Source: Zygnema cylindricum (taxonomy: Eukaryota > Streptophyta > Zygnematophyceae > Zygnematales > Zygnemataceae). From it: a stretch of DNA of 60,000 nt. Positions 54,531-60,000 of the stretch are shown piece after piece (within the stretch, counting starts at the first letter, position 1; every line of letters begins with the position of its first letter). The DNA lies in the NCBI GenBank assembly GCA_037447655.1, contig JBBHKE010002838.1:115939-175938 (forward strand). The letters run 5' to 3'. The notes under the pieces are model-generated. The model saw nothing but the letters and a program-made list of their open reading frames with translations, was not told the origin of the DNA and ran no database searches. Position numbers and translations under genes: made by a program.

Positions 54531-55928
54531 AGGGGCGGCAATATCTTGTTGGCTAGTCACTTTGGCCATGTTAGCGTCCCAAAATCATCCAATGAGATTG
54601 GATGCAGTTAGCCTAGCTAAAAATATTTTTTCGGTTCGCTTAACTCTTTTTGATGGTCTAAAAGCCGTATTTGATGACGACAAAGGAATGTTTTTTCAAA
54701 TTTTTTTTTGCATCAATATTGGATTTGGAGTGGACCTCTTAGAATCTTACATCCTATAGGATGTGCCCTTCATTGTTAATTGTCCCTTTGGCCTCTCTAC
54801 TACCGCCATGTGAATCCTACCTTTTTAATATTATTCCAAATTATTGTAACATGACTTGACTCTTTCATTATTTATGTTGGGTGTTTATTAAGATTATGTT
54901 TAAGGCAATTTGCCACGCTAGTCACTATTGTCAAATCATGAGCATATCACAAAAAAAAATGTTTTAATTCATACTGATATGTGCAGTCTTGTGGTCGCGT
55001 GTAATATAGGCAGACCTTTATATCTTATCATGTTCATTGTTCACGCTACTTGCTTTCGGCTCATGTTTTTTTCTCTTCCAAGTTGTTAATTTTCGTCCTC
55101 ATTTCATCACAATTTTCTTTTTAGTTGTAACATGGGGGATGGTAAGGAAAATTATTCTATCCTCGGGTTATTTCACCTTAATTCCATGTAAGTTACATTT
55201 GTTTAAAAATTGTGTCTGTTCATTTATGCTTATTTAAATGTGCACTAAAGTACCTTTTGTATTATGTTAAAAAACTAAATTTTTTGTTAACTTCAAAGAT
55301 TATAATAGTTGCCTCGATTTTGTTTGACGTATGTTGTAGTTCATATTGTAACATTTTTACACATTCTTAGGTGTAGTGACCTTCAAGCGCATATCCCTGT
55401 CCACAACAATTCCTATTTTAAAAATTTGTATAAAATGACCTCGTCAAATTTAGAAGAACATCACAACTATAAAAGTCATTAAAAAAGCAACAAATTCTTG
55501 AGTCTGTTATTCATCATGGTTTCAAACAACACTCCTCCATTAGAGAAGGCGGTTAAAGTCGAAGCCAATAAATGAAAAGTAGTATGAGGCAGGATGTAAG
55601 CAAGACAATGTTCGTAGTTAAGTTTTGATTTCAAATGTGTTGATTATGTGAAGTATGTCAATGAGCATATATCCGCTTGGGAGCATGAAACTTATTTAGT
55701 GTGTATGGAAGTGCATAAAACTTTCTTAGTGTGTAAGAAGGCCCTTTTCATAGGCTTGCTCAAGATCCAAAGTAAGATGTGAACCTAATTACAAAAATAT
55801 CAAAAAGAACCACCATGTAACCAAAAACGACTTTTTCATCTAGAATTGGCATCGTTATTATGAGTAAACCACTCGAAATCGAGTGAAATTTTATTTGACC
55901 CAAATCATAAATCGGTGATGATAATCCG
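54531..55928. other. Intergenic DNA, no gene recognised
   Basis: AT-rich. Frames 54562-54759 and 55037-55237 (+) are short and without a domain; the second is hydrophobic. No repeat border seen. Confidence 0.45.
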
Positions 55929-56078
55929 GCGTTATCGTGTCCTGGAGCAAGCGGCCTTGGAGCCAGTCATCTGTCCGCCAGACACGTGACTCACAACGCG
56001 TAACGCGCGACATGCGACGTGCGACTTTGTCGGGCGACAAGTTAGCGAACCGCTCCTGTCGCCGCGGCAGCTAGTGCG
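55929..56078 (+). repeat. Diverged copy of the Ser-Pro gene upstream region
   Basis: GCGACTTTGTCGGGCGACAA and GAACCGCTCCTGTCGCCGCG here match 59191-59240, and GGCGTTATCGTGTCCTGG matches GGCGTTACCGTGACCTGG at 59122. The copy ends where a copia-3-like LTR begins, just before the position of the TATA box in the original. Confidence 0.75.
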
Positions 56079-56606
56079 TGTAGAAATTAATGGTCCATTT
56101 TAAGTATTTTCTAGGTCTAAATAGAAATATAGAAAGAAGCCGAGGCAGTCTACCTCTAGTTTCTCTCTCTCACTCTCAAACTTGTCACAGTCACTGAGAA
56201 ATTAGAGAGGGAGCTAGAGCCATGGCTACCTAGGCTATCCAGAGGTTTACGGGAAATTTATATTAGTTAGGGGTTTATTTACTAAAAGGTATATGCCGGC
56301 CACAGGATTTGATCCTGGTACCTACCGGCCGGCAGACAGCAGGTAGCCTGTAGCCTTAGCCGTTAAGTCTAGAACTAGTGTTACGTACTATATCGTTTAA
56401 TATTTAATTAAACATCAAAACGTAGGATAATTCATTTAACTGTAACTGTTTACGGGATACATAGATCCGGTAATGTATAAGTATGGATTACGGTACGGAC
56501 AAGAAATCAATACCGCGCATTTATTTCTTTAGTGAAACGAATACCGCGCATGTATTTATTACGGCTACGATTAAATTCGAATTTAATCGGACGGCCGGAA
56601 TTAGCG
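56079..56606 (+). repeat. Copia-3-related LTR fragment
   Basis: TGTAGAAATTAATGG and AAGTATTTTCTAGGTCTAAA correspond to the copia-3 LTR start. Opposite to the LTR sense, the minus strand has TTAACGGCTAAGGC and, about 50-60 bases on, GGATCAAATCC (56305-56315), a tRNA-like pair with one B-box mismatch. It is cut at 56607 by the segmental duplication. Confidence 0.6.
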
Positions 56607-58096
56607 CGTAGAACGTTTTATGTATCCAGACTTCCAGACTGTGAAATCTGCAAACTGTTTTTGGGAAACTTCTGAGTTCCATATCTTTGTGTATGTTGGA
56701 TCAATTGGACTGAAACTTTGGGAGTTGTCACTCTTCGTGACATTCTATACTCTGTTATAGTTTGAAGTAGTTTGGACTTTTGTATCAGATTTGATAAGAT
56801 ATAGAAAACAGTTGTTTTATACGATTCTTGATTAGCTTGTGTGAGTGAATTATGTCTACTTCTACTACTATTGCTGCTGCTTGTGAGTAAATTATGTCTA
56901 CTTCTACTACTATTGCTACTGCTTCACCTGCCCTAGTTGTCGTAGAACAACAAAAATAAGCGGTGTCTCAAAATTTTATTTCAAAAAATAGACTGTGGAA
57001 TACCTAGACTATTCATCAATAATAGTAAGCATAAATCTCTTCCCTACAACTGATGGCACTTTGGTCGGTCCCTATATGTGTGTATGAACTAGATCTAGGA
57101 CATTTTCTCTTTTATAGGTTTCGGTTTTTGGGAAGGGCAATATGTGGATCTTACCTTGAGCACATCCAATACAATCATCCAAAGTCTCATTATCCCCAAA
57201 CTAAATTCCCTCAACTACTCCCATCTTGTGCATTTCCTTTAGCCTATCTAGATGCACATGCCCTAATTGTTTATGCCAAATCATCAAGTTATTTACACCG
57301 GCAAAGTAAAATTGCTTCTTTCCATTACTCAAATTCAGCCTAAACATTCTTTGACTACCCTTTTGAGCTCTGAAGTATACTTTATCCTCATAGCTAGCTG
57401 TAACAACTCCTTTCTTGGTGCTAGTCTTAAAACCTTTATCATCTAAAATTAACGTAGAGATAAGATTTTTATTCAGCTGTGGAGTTAAAAGAACATATGA
57501 AAAGTGACTATTGATGTCTTACCTTCAATTAAGACTTTCAGATCCACAAATCCCACTAAGCTAGTGGTTATTACTCTCCTATCCCCATACTCCATCTCTA
57601 CAAAAGGGATCTTTCTCATTTTAGTAAACATCTTTTTTTCTCTACACATATGCATAGAGGCACCTATGTCAATAATCCAACCTTCTTCGTGAGCTTCTTT
57701 CACTCCCCTAAAAGCACACTTCTGCTTCCTCAGAATCTCTGGCTCGGCTTTTATCTCCAACTCTTTATTGAGTAGAAGTTCTCCATCATCCTCATCAAAA
57801 TCCCCTCCTATGACTTGTCTTGTCATAAGTGCCTTTTTCTTTCCTCCAGCTGATCCACCGATCTGCCCCGATCTGCCCCTCCTTAATTCTCAGCTCCGCC
57901 AATCTAGTACACTTCGCCATGTAATGTCTTTGCTTCTTATAGAAATGACAAAGCCCCTTCGGAGGCCTATATTCGGATCCATCGGATTAGTTTCATTTCC
58001 CTCGTCCACAACAGTTTCCATAAGGTTTCTTGGAATCCTTATTTCTCCAGTCAGTACTACTAGCCAATGCTTGACCACTCTTGCCTCTTCTCCAAA
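56607..58096. repeat. 1.48-kb segmental duplication, copy 2
   Basis: See copy 1 at 51874. This copy holds the end of a copia-2-type LTR, the double gag start, and copia-4 integrase/protease/gag on the minus strand (protease DIGA near 57665). A 10-bp tandem repeat GATCTGCCCC is added near 57860. Confidence 0.93.
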
Positions 58097-58336
58097 AAAC
58101 CTCCAAAATTCTATCACCTATCGACGGAAAAATGGACAACACTGAAACACTCTAATTTGGAACAAGGACCAAAAATGGCTACACGTCAACCCTAAGGACC
58201 GAAAATGGCTACACGTCAACCCTAACAGAAAGTATTGGACAATACTAAAATAATTCGGTACTAACATAGAGGTAAGGACATTCTTAGACGCGAACCGAAA
58301 CAAAAAAAAAAGAATTGATGCGAACCTAACAAAAAA
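58097..58336. other. Intergenic DNA
   Basis: A phrase GGCTACACGTCAACCCTAA is directly repeated (about 58174 and 58207). Nothing else is recognised. Confidence 0.5.
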
Positions 58337-58338
58337 TA

Positions 58339-58864
58339 CACCGTGAATCGCTTAGACTGTTAATAAGTTATTAGGGTAAAGAAATAATTAGTGTTAATGA
58401 TTCTATTTTGGGTTCAATGGTCTAGCGCCAACAAAACATTAACGCTAATCTATCCATCTAACACTAATTTGGATACACATTCCCATAGTAAGCCGCTATA
58501 ACCCTTGTTCACATTACTAATGTTTGAGCATGTGAGAACAGGTTCTCCCGATTTGCCCTGGCCTTTATGAATGGGAATCAAATCTGAGTGCGTTTTTTCG
58601 TGTCGACGCACTCACATTCCCGTGTCGACGCCTTTTTTTGATACTCTTTCTGTACGAATGTACGAAATAGTTGGCAAATTTAATACAGACACAATTTGCA
58701 CACAACAATATTTAGAAACAACCCAAGTTAGAGTTTTTAACGCTAATTAAACAGTAACGTTATTAACGTTAAAAAAAAGAAAGTATCACTAATTCTGTTT
58801 AAGGTTCAAGGGTCAAAATTTGGGAGCTTGAATCTTGAATTAACACTAAAAGCGATTCACGGTG
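58339..58864. mobile_element. Inverted-repeat element flanked by TA
   Basis: CACCGTGAATCGCTT at 58339 is inverted at the right end as AGCGATTCACGGTG (to 58864), and both ends continue into TTAA/AGTGTTAA words. TA lies on both sides (58337-58338, 58865-58866). It is 526 bp and non-coding. The TA could be a mariner-type duplication, but a Harbinger relative with different borders is possible. Confidence 0.65.
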
Positions 58865-58866
58865 TA

Positions 58867-59118
58867 CTTTCGCCAAGTTGTTACGTGGAAGGATCATCGC
58901 GAAATCGAGCCGCTTTCCCCCGCCAGACCGATTCTTCCAATGAACCGTGACTTTTGTCTGGCCAAATAGTACGATTATTTGCTTGCAGCCATTAGATCTG
59001 CATTGTGGAGGAGGCAACGGTTCGATGTAACAAATCACATGTTGCATAATTTTAGCGCGTTCGGTTATACAAACGGGGAAGATCGCCGTTTGTCTCTGCG
59101 CGCCGGAAGAAAATATTT
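58867..59118. other. Intergenic DNA upstream of Ser-Pro gene
   Basis: No gene is recognised. It is less AT-rich than the regions to the left. Confidence 0.4.
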
Positions 59119-59428
59119 CTCCGGCGTTACCGTGACCTGGGCAAGCGCATCTGCCCCTCTGACACGTGACAAGTGACGCCTGACCGGCTGAGTGCGACTT
59201 TGTCGGGCGACAAGTCAGCGAACCGCTCCTGTCGCCGCGGCAGCTCGTGCGGACCTCGCAGCGCTTTTATAAAAAATAAAAAATAAGTTGAAGTCGTCAG
59301 CGAAACCAAGGGCGTGAAATATTTCCACATTGGCCTGTCCGTCCGTTCGAAACTTCCATTTTATCTTTCCCCAAAGGTCAGGAACATACTGCACCTTCCA
59401 AAAAGTAGAAAAAGAAATCCAACCGACC
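59119..59428 (+). promoter_or_regulatory. Promoter and 5' UTR of the Ser-Pro-rich gene
   Basis: TTTTATAAAAAAT at about 59264-59276 is a strong TATA-like sequence, about 160 bases before the ATG. Just upstream lies GC-rich DNA with GTCGGGCGACAAG and CCTGTCGCCGCGG, conserved in the copy at 55.9 kb and containing TGTCGCC/GGCGACA inverted words. Confidence 0.6.
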
Positions 59429-60000
59429 ATGGGTGCGAACGCTCGCACGGTCTTTACGACCGTTTTACTAATCTCCTCCCTCTTCCTCTCTCTCCGCCCA
59501 GCCACCTCCCAAGTCTTCCCTTTTCTTCCCGATCCTGGGATGACCGATACTTCTCCGGCCAGTTCCCCTTCGTCCTCGCTTTCCTTAAGCTTTAACTCGT
59601 CCAGTCCGCCTCCTCCCCTTCCCCTCTCTCCCTCTCCCTCCCCCTCTCCTTCTTCCTCCCCCTCTCCTTCTCCCTCTTCCTCTCCCTCTCCATCCCCCTC
59701 TTCCTCACCCTCTCCCTCCCCCTCTCCCTCACCCCCCTCCCCCTCCTCCCCCTCTCCCTCGCCCCCCCCCTCACCCTCTCCCTCCCCCTCTCCCTCACCC
59801 TCTCCCTCCCCCTCTCCCTCGCCCAAACCCTCACCCTCTCCCTCGCCCAAACCCTCTTCCTCTCCGACTCCCTTCCCCTCTTCCTCCCCTTCCCCCTCTC
59901 CCTCTCCCCCTTTCTACTGCTCCCTCATCTGGAACTTCATCTCCCGAGCCTGCGAGTCCCAGCTTGAGTCTCGCCGCAACGGCAGTTCCCAGACCTCTTC
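59429..60000 (+). CDS. Secreted Ser-Pro-rich (hydroxyproline-rich type) protein, partial
   Basis: From ATG at 59429 (context CCGACCATGGG) one frame stays open to the window end, at least 190 residues. It begins with a signal peptide, [20 protein letters not shown] then SLRPATSQ, followed by a short linker with [14 protein letters not shown]. From about residue 67 comes a block of about 85 residues of Ser-Pro dipeptides with occasional Pro-Pro and Lys-Pro ([14 protein letters not shown]). It ends in [18 protein letters not shown], a Cys-containing, non-repetitive part. Alternating Ser-Pro after a signal peptide is typical of arabinogalactan/extensin/pherophorin-type wall glycoproteins of green algae and plants, whose prolines are hydroxylated and glycosylated. 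The 211-residue minus frame across it is a Glu/Gly-rich shadow. Confidence 0.75.
   Translation, partial: MGANARTVFTTVLLISSLFLSLRPATSQVFPFLPDPGMTDTSPASSPSSSLSLSFNSSSPPPPLPLSPSPSPSPSSSPSPSPSSSPSPSPSSSPSPSPSPSPPSPSSPSPSPPPSPSPSPSPSPSPSPSPSPKPSPSPSPKPSSSPTPFPSSSPSPSPSPPFYCSLIWNFISRACESQLESRRNGSSQTS

Noticed and set aside
59215-59850. 211-residue minus-strand Glu/Gly-rich frame
   Set aside because: It is the antisense shadow of the Ser-Pro-rich gene, which has an ATG, a signal peptide and a TATA box on the + strand.

Overview
The window is repeat-dense, AT-rich nuclear DNA of a green-lineage eukaryote, most likely a streptophyte (charophyte alga or early land plant). The basis is plant-type Ty1/copia and Ty3/gypsy retrotransposons, spliced genes, a secreted Ser-Pro-rich wall-type protein, a multi-LysM gene, plant-style CCCTAA motifs and a gypsy element carrying a DNA methyltransferase. 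I cannot name the species. Only two loci look like live host genes: a spliced LysM-domain gene (18.65-20.14 kb, + strand, first exon not found) and a secreted (Ser-Pro)n protein that starts at 59429 and runs off the right end.

Layout. 0-4.3 kb: MITEs (a foldback element at 1.3 kb, a hAT-type element with an 8-bp target duplication at 2.08-2.82 kb) and a decayed, spliced BED/hAT-like fragment at 3.3-4.2 kb. 4.6-11.4 kb (- strand): a degenerate Ty3/gypsy element in the order gag, zinc knuckles, protease, cytosine-C5 DNA methyltransferase, reverse transcriptase/RNase H, integrase. 11.4-18.4 kb: candidate gypsy promoter, a CCCTAA minisatellite, a GC-rich minisatellite, MITEs, a SINE-like sequence and a long CT tract. 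18.5-20.2 kb: LysM gene. 20.5-35.2 kb: a copia-type family with long LTRs (- strand, called family C), its second LTR split by a nested complex of two other copia families. 35.2-41 kb: MITEs, one nested in another, and unassigned DNA. 41-58 kb: further copia fragments on both strands (copia-1/2 on +, copia-3/4/5 on -), a tandem LTR-internal-LTR-internal array and a 1.48-kb segmental duplication. 58.3-58.9 kb: a TA-flanked inverted-repeat element. 59.1-60 kb: promoter and start of the Ser-Pro-rich gene, with a diverged copy of its upstream region at 55.9 kb.

The most interesting items are: (1) the methyltransferase module between protease and RT of the gypsy element, with motifs I, IV, VI, VIII and IX/X still readable; (2) a circularly permuted, single-LTR copia-1 bracketed by halves of a copia-3 element, with a visibly hybrid LTR, which suggests integration of a circular or tandem retrotransposon form by homologous recombination; (3) copia-3 and copia-4 primer sites that match the anticodon stem-loop rather than the 3' end of initiator tRNA-Met, i.e. 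half-tRNA priming; (4) perfect Pol III A and B boxes lying antisense inside the copia-3 LTR. Nearly all element genes carry stops, frameshifts or lost catalytic residues. All calls are by eye; no search was run.
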